NCBI RefSeq assembly: GCF_000974445.1
Contig: NZ_BBOJ01000002.1
Coordinates: 310,001-374,000 of the forward strand
Origin: Lentzea aerocolonigenes
GTDB taxonomy: Bacteria > Actinomycetota > Actinomycetes > Mycobacteriales > Pseudonocardiaceae
Length of the DNA: 64,000 nucleotides
Direction: 5' to 3'
Below the pieces are notes generated by a model that saw only the letters and a list, made by a program, of their open reading frames with translations, had not been told where the DNA came from and did no database searches. Position numbers and translations under genes: made by a program. Positions 63,980-64,000 of this stretch are shown in pieces; within the stretch, counting starts at the first letter, position 1; each line of letters begins with the position of its first letter.

Positions 63980-64000
63980 ATGAACGCCTTCCACCCCGAT
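63980..64000 (+). CDS. start of a gene cut by the window edge
   Basis: ATG at 63980 follows AAGAGGAATCC, a good ribosome site, and reads MNAFHPD before the sequence ends. It diverges from the TetR gene and is probably its target. Family cannot be told from seven residues. Confidence 0.5.

Overview
The window is high-GC actinomycete DNA. The strong G/C third-position bias, the SsgA-family sporulation regulator, the crotonyl-CoA carboxylase/reductase, the modular type I polyketide synthase (PKS) and the LAL-type regulator all fit a filamentous actinomycete, probably Pseudonocardiaceae (Lentzea/Saccharothrix-like). The genus is an inference from overall character, not from a marker gene. I see no rRNA, tRNA, CRISPR array or transposase.

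Layout. Positions 126-5850 hold housekeeping-type genes: a GH13 alpha-amylase-family enzyme coupled to an LLM-class flavin oxidoreductase, an SsgA-like protein followed by a WD40 gene remnant, a GNAT/FxsA pair, and a KamA-family radical SAM aminomutase. Positions 5941-9129 hold a three-gene operon (3-hydroxyacyl-CoA dehydrogenase, KAS III, crotonyl-CoA carboxylase/reductase) that fits de novo supply of ethylmalonyl-CoA. Positions 9344-13063 hold a small hypothetical gene, an HxlR regulator, two NmrA-like oxidoreductases that share a promoter sequence, and a DHA2-type exporter.

Positions 13107-53880 are one long leftward run. In transcription order it contains four collinear PKS genes (loading module plus seven extension modules plus thioesterase), a P450, a SnoaL-like protein, a P450, a [3Fe-4S] ferredoxin, another P450, and a Gfo/Idh/MocA oxidoreductase. 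A divergent promoter separates it from a Tat-exported, apparently bicovalent FAD oxidase (54165-55784). A LAL/LuxR regulator follows (56125-58836). The right end has two paralogous secreted four-cysteine proteins with peptidoglycan-binding-like repeats, an unusual three-gene two-component system, and a TetR regulator with paired palindromes facing a gene cut by the window edge.

Reading the PKS domains in order gives: KSQ-AT(malonyl)-ACP; M1 KS-AT(methylmalonyl)-DH-KR-ACP; M2 KS-AT(methylmalonyl)-DH-ER-KR-ACP; M3 KS-AT(malonyl)-dead DH-KR-ACP; M4 KS-AT(methylmalonyl)-DH-KR-ACP; M5 KS-AT(malonyl)-ACP; M6 KS-AT(probably ethylmalonyl)-eroded DH-KR-ACP; M7 KS-AT(malonyl)-ACP-TE. The inferred chain is a C16-backbone octaketide with 3-keto, 4-ethyl, 5-OH, 7-keto, 8-methyl-8-ene, 11-OH, 12-methyl and 14-methyl-14-ene groups. 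It could close as a six-membered lactone (C5-OH) or a 12-membered macrolactone (C11-OH). Three P450s, the ferredoxin, the SnoaL-like protein, the oxidoreductase and the exported flavin oxidase would then tailor it. I do not recognise a known compound that matches.
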